DNA from: Candidatus Methanomethylophilaceae archaeon | Lineage (GTDB): Archaea > Thermoplasmatota > Thermoplasmata > Methanomassiliicoccales > Methanomethylophilaceae | DNA: 55,241 nucleotides | Assembly (NCBI GenBank): GCA_017540825.1 | Contig: JAFYAH010000055.1 | Location: 1-55,241 of the forward strand | Direction: 5' to 3' | In this document: one piece after another, positions 1 through 7,920 of the stretch | How positions within the stretch are numbered: the first letter of the stretch is position 1 | Layout of the letters: each line of letters begins with the position of its first letter | Notes under the pieces: model-generated | Told to the model about the DNA's origin: nothing | Seen by the model: the letters and a program-made list of their open reading frames with translations, nothing else | Databases searched by the model: none | Made by a program: the position numbers and the translations under genes

Positions 1-894
1 ATGTACGACGGCGACGAGAAGAAAGCCCGCGACAGGCCCCTCATGACCATGCTCGTGTGCCCCACCTCTCCTCTCGAGCTCAGCTACAACGCATGCCAGG
101 TCATCATCCAGGGAGCCAGGTACGGAATCCCCGTAAACGTCCTGTCCATGGCCATGGCTGGAGGATCCTCTTCCATCCACCTCGCCGGTACCCTCGTCAC
201 CCACAGTGCGGAGATCCTTTCCGGTATCGTCCTCGCCCAGCTGGCGAAGCCTGGCGCGGCCGTCTACTACGGATCTTCCACCACCACCTTCGACCTCAAG
301 CACGGAACCGCTCCTGTCGGATCCCCTGAGCTCGGACTGATCTCTGCTGGTGTCGCGGAGCTCGGACAGTACTACGGACTGCCCGTCTACGTAGCCGGCA
401 TGTAGACCGACGCCAAGGTTCCTGACTCCCAGGCCGCCCACGAGAAGACCATCACCTCTCTTCTCCCCGCGCTGGCAGGAGCCAACGCCATCTACGGCGC
501 TGGAATGCTCGAGCTCGGACAGACCTTCTCCATGGAACAGATGGTCATCGACAACGATATCATCGCAATGGAGAGGAAGGCCATGGAGGGAATCGTCGTC
601 AACGACACGACCCTGGCCGTCGACCCCATCAAGGAGATCGGTGTAGGTAACGACTTCATCGGACACCCCACCACCATGGAGAACTTCGAGCTCCCCTCCG
701 ACCCCCTCGTGTTCAACAGGGACATGCTCGGAGACTGGAAGTCCCAGGGATCCAAGTCCTGCGTCGAGGTCGCCCACGACATCGTTCTCGACGTCATGAA
801 GAACCACGTCGTCCAGCCCATCCCCGAGGCCAGGCTCGAGAAGATCAAGGCCATCGTGAAGGCAGCGGACGACGAGTTCAAGGCTGGAAACTGA
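1..894 (+). CDS. mttB: Trimethylamine methyltransferase MttB, 3' part, with in-frame amber (pyrrolysine) codon
   Basis: The 5' end lies outside the window. The frame runs from base 1 to a TAG at 403-405 (after YVAGM) and continues in the same frame ([15 protein letters not shown]) to a TGA at 892-894. MttB transfers a methyl group from trimethylamine to the corrinoid protein MttC, and its family carries pyrrolysine, encoded by TAG, in the active site. The 162 residues after the TAG match the C-terminal length expected from Methanosarcina MttB, where pyrrolysine is near residue 334 of about 495. The cognate corrinoid protein gene follows 70 bases downstream. Reading the TAG as a stop would cut away part of the catalytic barrel. 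Certain for family, near certain for recoding. Confidence 0.96.
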
Positions 895-964
895 AGCTCA
901 AACATCTAGCTAAACCCTTTACCCAAACCATTTACAAAACGTCTTAATTGAAGGAGGATTAGAA

Positions 965-1612
965 ATGTCACTTAACGACGACGCAAAAAATGCAGTCATG
1001 ACCTACAACAACAAAAAAGCCGTTGAGGTCGCGAAGAAAGCAGTAGCAGAGAACGCAGACATTGTCGAGCTCATCGAGAAGGGCTTCTCCGCCGGTATGA
1101 CCGAGGTCGGAGCTCTCTTCGAGGCCAAGAAGGTCTATCTCCCCCACGTCATGGCAGCCGCTGCCGCCATGAACGCCGCGATGGACGTCCTCAACCCCGA
1201 GCTCGAGAAGCGCGGTGCATCCGTCAGCTCCGGACTCGGAACTGTCGTCATATGCACCATCGAGGGAGACATCCACTCCATCGGAAAGGACATCGTCGCG
1301 ATCATGCTCAAGGTCGCTGGATTCAAGGTCGAGAACATCGGAAGGGACGTTCCCCTTGACCAGATCGTCGAGGCATGCAAGAAGTACCAGCCCGTCGCGG
1401 TCGGAACCTCTGCCCTCATGACCTCCACCATGGTCCACCAGAAGACCTTCGAGGAGAAGCTCAAGGCCGCTGGAATCAGGGACTCTCTGCTTACCAACGT
1501 TGGTGGTGCCCCCGTCACCCAGCAGTGGGCTGACGAGATCGGCGCCGATCTCTACACCGAGAACGCTTCCGATGCAGCCGCGAAGTTCACCGCTGCCTTC
1601 GAGAAGAAGTAA
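965..1612 (+). CDS. mttC: Trimethylamine corrinoid protein MttC
   Basis: This 215-residue protein carries the methyl group from MttB to the methyl-CoM-forming methyltransferase on a bound cobamide. An N-terminal helical cap (about 1-88) precedes a Rossmann-like B12 domain with the base-off motif D-x-H-x-x-G at D102, H104 and G107 (GDIHSIGKDI), followed by the GTSALMTST and NVGGAPVT loops that hold the nucleotide tail. Length and order are standard for MtbC/MttC. A strong ribosome binding site (aaggagg, from 951) sits before the ATG. The stop is TAA, followed by a hairpin terminator. Confidence 0.96.
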   Translation: MSLNDDAKNAVMTYNNKKAVEVAKKAVAENADIVELIEKGFSAGMTEVGALFEAKKVYLPHVMAAAAAMNAAMDVLNPELEKRGASVSSGLGTVVICTIEGDIHSIGKDIVAIMLKVAGFKVENIGRDVPLDQIVEACKKYQPVAVGTSALMTSTMVHQKTFEEKLKAAGIRDSLLTNVGGAPVTQQWADEIGADLYTENASDAAAKFTAAFEKK

Positions 1613-1632
1613 ACTCGTTCATCAAACTCATC

Positions 1633-1661
1633 GAGGCCTTCGGGCCTCACCAAATTTTTTT
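1633..1661 (+). terminator. Hairpin with TTCG loop and T-run between mttC and mttP
   Basis: A perfect six-pair stem (GAGGCC 1633-1638, GGCCTC 1643-1648) closes a TTCG tetraloop and is followed by seven T at 1655-1661. It lies inside the operon, so it probably trims or partly terminates the transcript, giving more mttB-mttC message than permease message. Confidence 0.6.
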
Positions 1662-1682
1662 CTCCGAGTTCGGAGGCATATC

Positions 1683-2825
1683 ATGGATGTTAATGAAATA
1701 AAGAACAATGGTGGCTCGAAGGTTGCCGATACATCCAGTCTCGACGACTTCATCAAGGCCAACCATAAAAAGAAATTCAGATTCGGCATCATAGCAGCGT
1801 TGCTGTGCGCCGTCTACTGGGGAGTTTGGTACGTTCCCGGATACGCTGTCTGGGAGATGCCCGATTTCCTCCCCGCCGCAATGGTAAACATGGAGAATGC
1901 CGGTTATGGCAGCGATGTCACCTACACGATGGCATGCATCCTTCTTTGTCTTGTGAATGCCATCATAGACACACTCATCCTGTTCATCTGGAACGGGGCT
2001 CTCGGCAAGATTGGAGAGCTCAAGAGGACCTTCGTCGAGTTCAAGGCCGCCAACATCTATTTCGTCTATGCGGGTATTTGCGGAGCGGGAGCTGTGTTCG
2101 GAACCTATGTCGCAGCCCAGTTCCTCAACCCTGGATTCGCAGCGGTCGCAGGCGTCCTGTACGCTCTAGTCGGAACCATCATGTCCGTTCTGTACCTCCA
2201 TCAGAAGGTCACCAAGAGGGGGTACATCGCGGTCGTCATCATGATCGTCGGAGCATTCGTTCTGTTCGCCGGAACGATCTTCGGAGGAGCAGAGTCTTCC
2301 AACATGACCCTCGGAATCATAGGCGGTGCGATGTGCGCCATCTGCTGGGGACTCGAGGGGACTTTCGCCGGAAAGGCGCTGGATTACTGCGAGCCTGACT
2401 GCGGTATCCAGCTCAGGTTCTTCTGGGAGACCGTCCTGTGGATCATCGTCTGCGTCGTTCTCGCGATAAGCGGAGTCCCGATCTTCTCGACCATGGCTTC
2501 CATCGTCACCGACCCGTACATCCTGCTCGTCGTCATCCTGCTGGGATTCTCTTTCGCATGGTGCTACGTCACCTGGTACAAGTCGTTCCCGTTCATCGGC
2601 GTCGCCCGCGGACAGGCTATCGGCTCTCTCTATGCCGCATGCTCGATCGTATTTATGGTACTGTTCTTCGGTGTCGACAACGCTATCGGTGGACACGACA
2701 TGGCCCACGTCCTGCCTACGATAGGCGGTCTGATCATCTGTCTGTTCGGCAGCTATCTGATCGCCACAGAGGATGCAGAAGGCCTGGTATCGTTGAAGGA
2801 CGATTCCGTCATGGGAGGTGAATGA
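1683..2825 (+). CDS. mttP: MttP-like trimethylamine permease (DMT-type membrane protein)
   Basis: The protein has 380 residues and about ten hydrophobic segments (first at FGIIAALLCAVYWGVWYVPGY) after a polar N-terminus of about 35 residues. It sits directly behind mttB-mttC, the usual place of the permease MttP in methylotrophic methanogens, and is presumed to import trimethylamine. The ATG at 1683 is chosen because GGAGG lies at 1672-1676; the frame is open further upstream through the terminator, but that part is not coding-like. Substrate is inferred from context and family; transport was not tested here. The TGA stop overlaps the region of the next gene's ribosome binding site. Confidence 0.85.
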   Translation: MDVNEIKNNGGSKVADTSSLDDFIKANHKKKFRFGIIAALLCAVYWGVWYVPGYAVWEMPDFLPAAMVNMENAGYGSDVTYTMACILLCLVNAIIDTLILFIWNGALGKIGELKRTFVEFKAANIYFVYAGICGAGAVFGTYVAAQFLNPGFAAVAGVLYALVGTIMSVLYLHQKVTKRGYIAVVIMIVGAFVLFAGTIFGGAESSNMTLGIIGGAMCAICWGLEGTFAGKALDYCEPDCGIQLRFFWETVLWIIVCVVLAISGVPIFSTMASIVTDPYILLVVILLGFSFAWCYVTWYKSFPFIGVARGQAIGSLYAACSIVFMVLFFGVDNAIGGHDMAHVLPTIGGLIICLFGSYLIATEDAEGLVSLKDDSVMGGE

Positions 2826-2826
2826 T

Positions 2827-3147
2827 TTGATAGTCGGCGCTCCATTGAAGTTCAGGATCATGGAGGTCCTCGAGAAGAGGCCTATGTGGAACTACGAGAT
2901 CGTGGACGCTCTCAAGGACGAGTATCATCTGAACTCTTCCATTGGACGTGACAACATCAACTACGACTGCATAGAGGCTGTCTCGGCCGGGTTCTGCAAG
3001 GAGATAGGATGGGAGATCGATGTCGATGGTTCCAAGTTCGATTCTAAGCACCCCGGGAGGCTTCTCACCAAGTACGAGCTGACCCCCTATGGGAAGAAGA
3101 CATTGAACGAGCTGAAAGCGAAGGTAAGGCACTACACGCCTGACTGA
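2827..3147 (+). CDS. Small winged-helix-like protein of the mtt cluster
   Basis: A protein of 106 residues if translation begins at TTG 2827. That start is preferred because GGAGGTGA (2814-2821), inside the end of mttP, lies five bases ahead; a GTG at 2818 lies within that site. The sequence (PLKFRIMEVLEKRPMWNYEI, then LLTKYELTPYGKKTLNELKA) has the helix-turn-helix plus wing pattern of PadR/MarR-like small regulators. It is cotranscribed with mttP, and could be a local regulator of the cluster. I do not recognise a named family; DNA binding is an inference. Confidence 0.72.
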   Translation: MIVGAPLKFRIMEVLEKRPMWNYEIVDALKDEYHLNSSIGRDNINYDCIEAVSAGFCKEIGWEIDVDGSKFDSKHPGRLLTKYELTPYGKKTLNELKAKVRHYTPD

Positions 3148-3158
3148 GGTGAGAGGAA

Positions 3159-3302
3159 ATGTCAAATGTCAATTGGGATGCGTACTCTGCGTTCTTCAAC
3201 GATGGGATCATTCCTGCATCCGATGTTGTGAGCACCGTGTTCATCATCGCGGCCGCTCTGGCAGGATTGTACATCGCAAGGTGGATGTACAGCAAGCTCT
3301 GA
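3159..3302 (+). CDS. 47-residue single-span membrane miniprotein in the mtt operon
   Basis: The frame ATG 3159 to TGA 3300-3302 encodes 47 residues beginning MSNVNWDAYSAFFNDG and ending LYIARWMYSKL. One transmembrane helix is obvious (VVSTVFIIAAALAGLYIA), followed by a positive tail (R, K), so the C-terminus should be inside. A good ribosome binding site (gaggtgagagg, 3148-3156) precedes the ATG, 11 bases after the previous stop, and a terminator follows. Position in a permease operon suggests an accessory subunit of the trimethylamine permease, but nothing in the sequence proves this. Confidence 0.78.
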   Translation: MSNVNWDAYSAFFNDGIIPASDVVSTVFIIAAALAGLYIARWMYSKL

Positions 3303-3333
3303 TCAAGTCTGAGCGGCTTCCGGTCGCATCAGC

Positions 3334-3364
3334 CCACCGCCATGGCGCGGTGGAAACCTTTTCC
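3334..3364 (+). terminator. Terminator of the mtt operon
   Basis: A seven-pair stem (CCACCGC 3334-3340, GCGGTGG 3347-3353) is followed by a short A-tract and a T/C-rich run (ccttttcccttcctttc). It separates the mtt genes from the ramA promoter. Confidence 0.5.
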
Positions 3365-3380
3365 CTTCCTTTCTAAGCCA

Positions 3381-3424
3381 TTATATAAGTTAGGTTTCAT
3401 TCTGTACCTATATCTCCTAAGGAG
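3381..3424 (+). promoter_or_regulatory. ramA promoter and ribosome binding site
   Basis: TTATATAAG (3381-3389) is a clear archaeal TATA box. Transcription should begin near 3410, and GGAG at 3421-3424 lies about 14 bases before the ATG at 3439. ramA therefore has its own promoter after the mtt terminator. Confidence 0.55.
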
Positions 3425-3438
3425 ACTGGACTGATACA

Positions 3439-5064
3439 ATGGCCAATTATGGAATCGCACTCGACATCGGGACCAGCGGGCTCCGCTGCCAGGCTCTTGA
3501 TCTGGACACCGGCGAGACGCTGGCTACCGCTATCACGCAGCGCCACCCTATTCCAGGGATGAACGTCATCGACCACGTCAATTTCGCCATACAATCCGGA
3601 GAGGACGTAGCTCACGGGCTCATCGTGAACGCCGCCAACAATCTCTTCGCCGCGCTGGGAATCGACCTCACGCAGGTCAGAAGGATCGGCGTCTGCGGGA
3701 ACACGTTCCAGATGTCTCTGTTCGAGAACATAGAGATCAGGGACCTCGCATACGCAGGCAAGAACGCTCTGAAGAACATGGGCGTGGTGCCTCCGGAGAG
3801 GAACGGCTCCATAAGGAAGGCCGAAGAGCTGGGACTTGTCGGGATGCCCAACGCCGAGGTCATCATCCCTCCTGCCGTCACGCACGAGATAGGCGCGGAC
3901 GCCATCGCGATGCTCAAGATGACCAACATCCTCGAAGAGAAGGAGCCGGTCATCGTCGTCGACTACGGGACCAACGCCGAGATGGCTCTGGTCGTCGACG
4001 GCAAGATCTACACCGGTTCCGCCGCCGCAGGGCCTGCTCTCGAGGGCCAGGAGATAGAGCGCGGGATGCTCGCCGCCCCTGGCGCGATCTCCGACGTGGA
4101 CGCCGTCGACGGCGGCTGGGAATGCACCGTATTGGACAAGTCCATCATAGACAGGACCGGAGACGTGGTCGACCCTTCCACTGGGAAGATAATCGTCGAT
4201 AGGGACCAGCGCGCCATCGGCGTCACAGGGACCGGAGTCGTGGCTGCGCTGTACTGCGGGATATACGGGGGGCTGGTGAACACCCCCGAGATTCTCACGC
4301 CCGACGGAAAACTCCATCTGCAGGACGGCGTCTGCATCTCCAAGCACGACGTCGAGGAGGCTGGAAAGGCCATCGGCGCTCTGCGTGCTGGATTCCTGAC
4401 GCTTCTTCTTGAGGCGGGGCTGTGGACCGGCGATATCAAGAAGGCCTACATGTCCGGGGCCTCAGGCCTCTACGTGGACGCTGTGAAGGCTCTCGGAATC
4501 GGAATGGTCTGTCCAGGAGCCACCCATCTCATCCAGTTCGGAAACACCTCGATCGAGATGGCGAGGAGGGTCGCCCTCGGCAAGGTGGATCTCATGAAGC
4601 TCCGCGAGTTCGCAAAGGAGCTCAGGGCCACCCATGTCATGTTCGCTACGAATGAGAATTTCAAGAACATCTATTCGATCGAGTATTCGGTCTGGTGCAC
4701 AGGGATGCCCGCTTCCGAGTACAACAATATGCTCGAGATCTACGGGTTGCAGCCTCTTAGCGAGCCTTCAAAGGAGGTCAAGGTGGAGAGGCTGGCGAAG
4801 ACCGACCTTCCCGAAGTCGAGAAGAGAGGGGTCATCATGCTGGAGGAGTCCAAGACCGTCCTCACAGGAAGGGTCGAGGGCTGCATCAGATGCCACAAAT
4901 GCATGAAGGCTTGTCCTGAGAAGGCCCTTTCCATCGAGCTCGAGGATGACGGCGTCCATGCGTACGTCAAGTCCGACAGATGCGCCGGGACCGCGTGCAG
5001 GCGCTGCGAGCATGCTTGCGAGGGCAGCTTCCTGTCATTGAGGGAGTTCGAGATCGTCGGCTGA
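3439..5064 (+). CDS. ramA: Methylamine corrinoid protein reductive activase RamA
   Basis: RamA uses ATP to reduce inactive Co(II) corrinoid proteins such as MttC to Co(I). The 541-residue length fits the family. The N-terminal and middle parts are the ASKHA-like activase domain (GIALDIGTSGLRCQ at 5-18, VVDYGTNAEMAL near 175). The last 60 residues hold two four-cysteine clusters, C482-C485-C488-C492 and C515-C520-C523-C527, expected to bind two 4Fe-4S centres. Placement just after mttBC and mttP fits its role in methylamine metabolism. All arginine codons read here are AGG, AGA, CGC or CGT, none CGA. Confidence 0.95.
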   Translation: MANYGIALDIGTSGLRCQALDLDTGETLATAITQRHPIPGMNVIDHVNFAIQSGEDVAHGLIVNAANNLFAALGIDLTQVRRIGVCGNTFQMSLFENIEIRDLAYAGKNALKNMGVVPPERNGSIRKAEELGLVGMPNAEVIIPPAVTHEIGADAIAMLKMTNILEEKEPVIVVDYGTNAEMALVVDGKIYTGSAAAGPALEGQEIERGMLAAPGAISDVDAVDGGWECTVLDKSIIDRTGDVVDPSTGKIIVDRDQRAIGVTGTGVVAALYCGIYGGLVNTPEILTPDGKLHLQDGVCISKHDVEEAGKAIGALRAGFLTLLLEAGLWTGDIKKAYMSGASGLYVDAVKALGIGMVCPGATHLIQFGNTSIEMARRVALGKVDLMKLREFAKELRATHVMFATNENFKNIYSIEYSVWCTGMPASEYNNMLEIYGLQPLSEPSKEVKVERLAKTDLPEVEKRGVIMLEESKTVLTGRVEGCIRCHKCMKACPEKALSIELEDDGVHAYVKSDRCAGTACRRCEHACEGSFLSLREFEIVG

Positions 5065-5072
5065 CCATCTCC

Positions 5073-5111
5073 GGCCCTCGAGAGGGGGCCAAATATAAAC
5101 CTTTTCTTTTT
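5073..5111 (+). terminator. Terminator after ramA
   Basis: A GC-rich imperfect hairpin (GGCCCTC ... GAGGGGGCC, 5073-5090) is followed within ten bases by a pyrimidine run with T4 and T6 (5101-5111). Confidence 0.45.
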
Positions 5112-5224
5112 TATGGACAAAGACTCCTGCTTTCGAGCTATATGCATCCGAAATGCGGGTTTTTCCTCCATCATTATTTAAGCGTTTCAATAACGTTAAA
5201 TCGGAATAAGTAAGTTCTATTCGC

Positions 5225-5560
5225 ATGGATTTGTTGATGGCTTGGATTATCCTGCTGGTGGCCAGCATCATAGAGCCGATATGGGTCACCTGCTTGGACA
5301 AATCCGAGAATTTCAAGAAGAAAGGGTGGGGCGCAGCGGCCCTGATCCTTGTCCTGCTCTGCCTATATCTGCTTTCGATACCCTCGAACCCGGAATATAT
5401 AGGGCCCGGGGTGTCCTACTCTATACTCGCCGGCATAGGCGCAGCCGGGATCGTGCTGATCGGGCGCGTCCTCTATAAGGAGAAGCTCACCGCCAGGAAG
5501 CTCATCTTCATAGGGATGATCGTGGCCGGGATAGTCGGAGTGAGGCTTATTTCGGGGTGA
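5225..5560 (+). CDS. SMR-family transporter subunit with conserved Glu17
   Basis: A 111-residue, four-span protein of the small multidrug resistance family. The first helix contains the membrane glutamate that binds substrate and protons (E17 in WIILLVASIIEPIW). The tryptophan three residues after it resembles the SugE/Gdx guanidinium-exporter branch more than EmrE. It ends with TGA four bases before the second SMR gene, so the two probably form a hetero-oligomer. TATA-like elements lie near 5176 and 5195. Placement after ramA raises the possibility that it moves methylated amines or a related cation. Confidence 0.85.
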   Translation: MDLLMAWIILLVASIIEPIWVTCLDKSENFKKKGWGAAALILVLLCLYLLSIPSNPEYIGPGVSYSILAGIGAAGIVLIGRVLYKEKLTARKLIFIGMIVAGIVGVRLISG

Positions 5561-5564
5561 CAAG

Positions 5565-5936
5565 ATGGAATTCAAGAACAAGACCGCTTTCGCATGGTTC
5601 CTGATAATCTTAGGGGGCTTTCTTCAGCTCGGATGGTCCATAGGGCTGGCTTACACGGAGAGCTTCACCAACATCGCCTGGGACATAGTGACGATTGTGT
5701 TCCTATTCCTCAGCATGGTCTGCCTGGAGTATCCCATGAGGCTGGGAGTGCCCTTCACTACCGCATACGCGGTGTGGATAGGGATCGGGGTGTTCTTCAC
5801 CGTGGTCCTCTCGTATGCGTTGGGGCTCGACGACACCGGCTTCAGCTGGGGCATGGGGCTTTGCCTGGCGCTCATAATTGCCGGCGTGGTGGGCCTGAAG
5901 CTCACGCCCGTGGAGTATATAGACGAGAAGAAGTGA
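5565..5936 (+). CDS. SMR-family partner subunit with Gln in place of the membrane Glu
   Basis: A 123-residue, four-span protein. Aligned on the first helix (WFLIILGGFLQLGW), it has Q21 where the partner has E17, so it lacks the ionisable residue of the SMR family. It also has a longer polar N-terminus (MEFKNKTAF) and a charged C-terminus (VEYIDEKK). The four-base gap to the upstream gene indicates co-translation. Paired SMR genes are known to make heterodimers; an acid-less subunit implies an asymmetric transporter. Confidence 0.85.
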   Translation: MEFKNKTAFAWFLIILGGFLQLGWSIGLAYTESFTNIAWDIVTIVFLFLSMVCLEYPMRLGVPFTTAYAVWIGIGVFFTVVLSYALGLDDTGFSWGMGLCLALIIAGVVGLKLTPVEYIDEKK

Positions 5937-5943
5937 AAGCCGG

Positions 5944-5967
5944 GTGTAGGGCCCGAAGGCCCCGCAC
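5944..5967. terminator. Bidirectional hairpin between convergent genes
   Basis: GGGCC (5949-5953) pairs with GGCCC (5958-5962) around CGAA, with an outer GTG/CAC extension. It lies exactly between the + strand SMR gene and the - strand VWA gene, but lacks a clear T-run. Confidence 0.35.
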
Positions 5968-7920
5968 TCATTTCATTATGCGCTGCTTCGCCGTGCGCAC
6001 CAGGTTCTGCTCCTCGTAGGTCTCGATGCGCAGGTCGTCCAGCGTGTAGTATCTGGCTCTGAGGGCGTCCGAGAACTCCTTTGCGTGATGGACGACGTCG
6101 TACCTCTTCTCAGAGTCGATGACTATCCATTTGACGCTCGGAATGTTCATCCTGCGGGCGATGCCCAAGGCCTCTTCCAGGGGATCGGTGGTCTCGTCGT
6201 CGGGATCGAGGGCGACGTTGGCTCCTCCGTCTGTGACGAGAACGACGTAGCAGTCGTCGTCGGGGCGCTTCTTTACGTACATGGACATGTAGTCGCTGAG
6301 ATACTGGAGTGCGGCCGACAGGGGGGTCCTCTTGCCGATGGCGAGCTCGTCGAGCATCTTGTAGATGACCTCTACCTCTCTAGAAGGCTGGAGGAGCATC
6401 TGTATAGCCTTCTCGTTGAACGTCACGAACCCGACGCGGTCCTTCTTGACGTAGTGCTCCTTCAGCAGGGAGAGGATTGCCCCTTTGACGGCCGTCATCC
6501 TGTTCCTGATGATCAGGGAGCCGCTGGTGTCCACGGCGAACAGGAAGGTGGAGGACGTCCTTGCCTCCCTGATCTTCTCCCTCATGTCCGTTTTCTCGAT
6601 GATCACGGCCATGTCGGATTCCTGCTCGGCATGGCGCTTCCGCTGATAGGGCGCCGCAGCGCGTACGGTGGCGTCGAATGCGAGATCCGGGTTCTTGTCC
6701 TCGGTGATGCGAGAGCCTACGTACCTTCCGTTCCTGGTCCCGCTTTTCTGGAGCCCCCTCTTGCCCTTGTTCTTCGAGGCTCCGCGGGCCTTCCCCTCGT
6801 TGCGCTCGAACAGGTCTATGGTCTTGAACGTCTCGCCGATCTTAGTGATGACGTCCTCGGACTCCTTTCCCTCGATCACATGCTTCTCGGTGGCTGTAGC
6901 CAGGACGTTCCCTTCGGGACCTTCGCCATCATCTGGCTTGTCCGCATCGATGCCAGGGTTCTCCCTGCTGGGGTGCACTGCCTTGAAGATCGCGCGGGAC
7001 TCGGTGTTGAACCCGACGCTGGAATGGACCACCTTCTCCATGCGGTCGACGCGCCTCCCCTTGGGGATCTTGCGCCTGTGGGCCAGGGCGAAGACGGCCG
7101 CGTCCTGGACGTCGTCGTAGGATATGACCTTCCTTCCGTCCAGAGCCGCTATGGACATGGCGACGTTTATCGCAGAGAGGTCTCCGCGTGAGCCGTCGAT
7201 GTCCATCCCTCCGCTGATCTCGGCGATGGTGCGCGCGACCTCCTCGTCGATCCCCATCTCGTCGATTATCCTGCTGGCGGCCTTGATCCTCTCTGCTATG
7301 GACCTCTCCTGCTCGGCGTATTGCTCGCTGAACGCATCGGGGTCCTCGTCGAAGGCGAGGCTGCGCCTCAGTATCTCCGTCCTCCCAGCCTCGTCGTCCG
7401 GATAGTCCGCATCGACGCATATGTCGAAGTGGTCCAGTATGACCGGGCTCAGGTAGGAGTCGTGGATGTTCATCGTGGCGACGAGGATGGTGTCGACGTC
7501 GTACGAGGTGGACATGTTCTCCCTCTCGATCTTGACCTTGCCGCCGAGGACGGCCTCGATGACGCCGTTCGTCATCCTCTGCTCGAACAGGTTCACGTCG
7601 TCCATGTAGAGGATGTTCCCGTCGGCGCGCTGGAGCAGCCCCTCCTGGAGGACCAGCCTCCCCTCTTTGATGGCGCATTCGATGTCCAGGCATCCGAAGA
7701 GCTGCTCGTCGGTGACGTTCAGAGGGACGTTCACGATGCTCTTGCCGGATATCTCCCCGAGCGAGCGCGCGACGAGCGTCTTGCCGGTTCCGGATGCCCC
7801 TCTTATGAGGACCGTCTTTATCCTGGGGTTGACCATCGCGCACAGCAGCGCCTTCTTCGCCTGCTCCATCCCGTATACGGCAGAGAAGGGGTAGTGGGCG
7901 ACCTTCAGAGGCCCAGACAT
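5968..7920 (-). CDS. ChlD-like protein: AAA+ ATPase domain fused to VWA (MIDAS) domain
   Basis: A 650-residue protein. Residues 1-300 are a MoxR/ChlI-type AAA+ module with Walker A RGASGTGKT and Walker B NILYMDDVNLF. A charged linker (about 300-430) follows. The C-terminal third is a von Willebrand A domain with a complete metal site: DTSGS, the threonine of GKRTPL, and the aspartate of LVTDGG. This is the architecture of chelatase D subunits, which with an I subunit (next gene, overlapping by 16 bases) drive ATP-dependent metal insertion by a large CobN/ChlH subunit. No large subunit is in the window. In a B12-rich methylotroph cobalt is a reasonable target, but a general MoxR-VWA chaperone role is also possible. 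Confidence 0.85.
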   Translation of the reverse strand: MSGPLKVAHYPFSAVYGMEQAKKALLCAMVNPRIKTVLIRGASGTGKTLVARSLGEISGKSIVNVPLNVTDEQLFGCLDIECAIKEGRLVLQEGLLQRADGNILYMDDVNLFEQRMTNGVIEAVLGGKVKIERENMSTSYDVDTILVATMNIHDSYLSPVILDHFDICVDADYPDDEAGRTEILRRSLAFDEDPDAFSEQYAEQERSIAERIKAASRIIDEMGIDEEVARTIAEISGGMDIDGSRGDLSAINVAMSIAALDGRKVISYDDVQDAAVFALAHRRKIPKGRRVDRMEKVVHSSVGFNTESRAIFKAVHPSRENPGIDADKPDDGEGPEGNVLATATEKHVIEGKESEDVITKIGETFKTIDLFERNEGKARGASKNKGKRGLQKSGTRNGRYVGSRITEDKNPDLAFDATVRAAAPYQRKRHAEQESDMAVIIEKTDMREKIREARTSSTFLFAVDTSGSLIIRNRMTAVKGAILSLLKEHYVKKDRVGFVTFNEKAIQMLLQPSREVEVIYKMLDELAIGKRTPLSAALQYLSDYMSMYVKKRPDDDCYVVLVTDGGANVALDPDDETTDPLEEALGIARRMNIPSVKWIVIDSEKRYDVVHHAKEFSDALRARYYTLDDLRIETYEEQNLVRTAKQRIMK

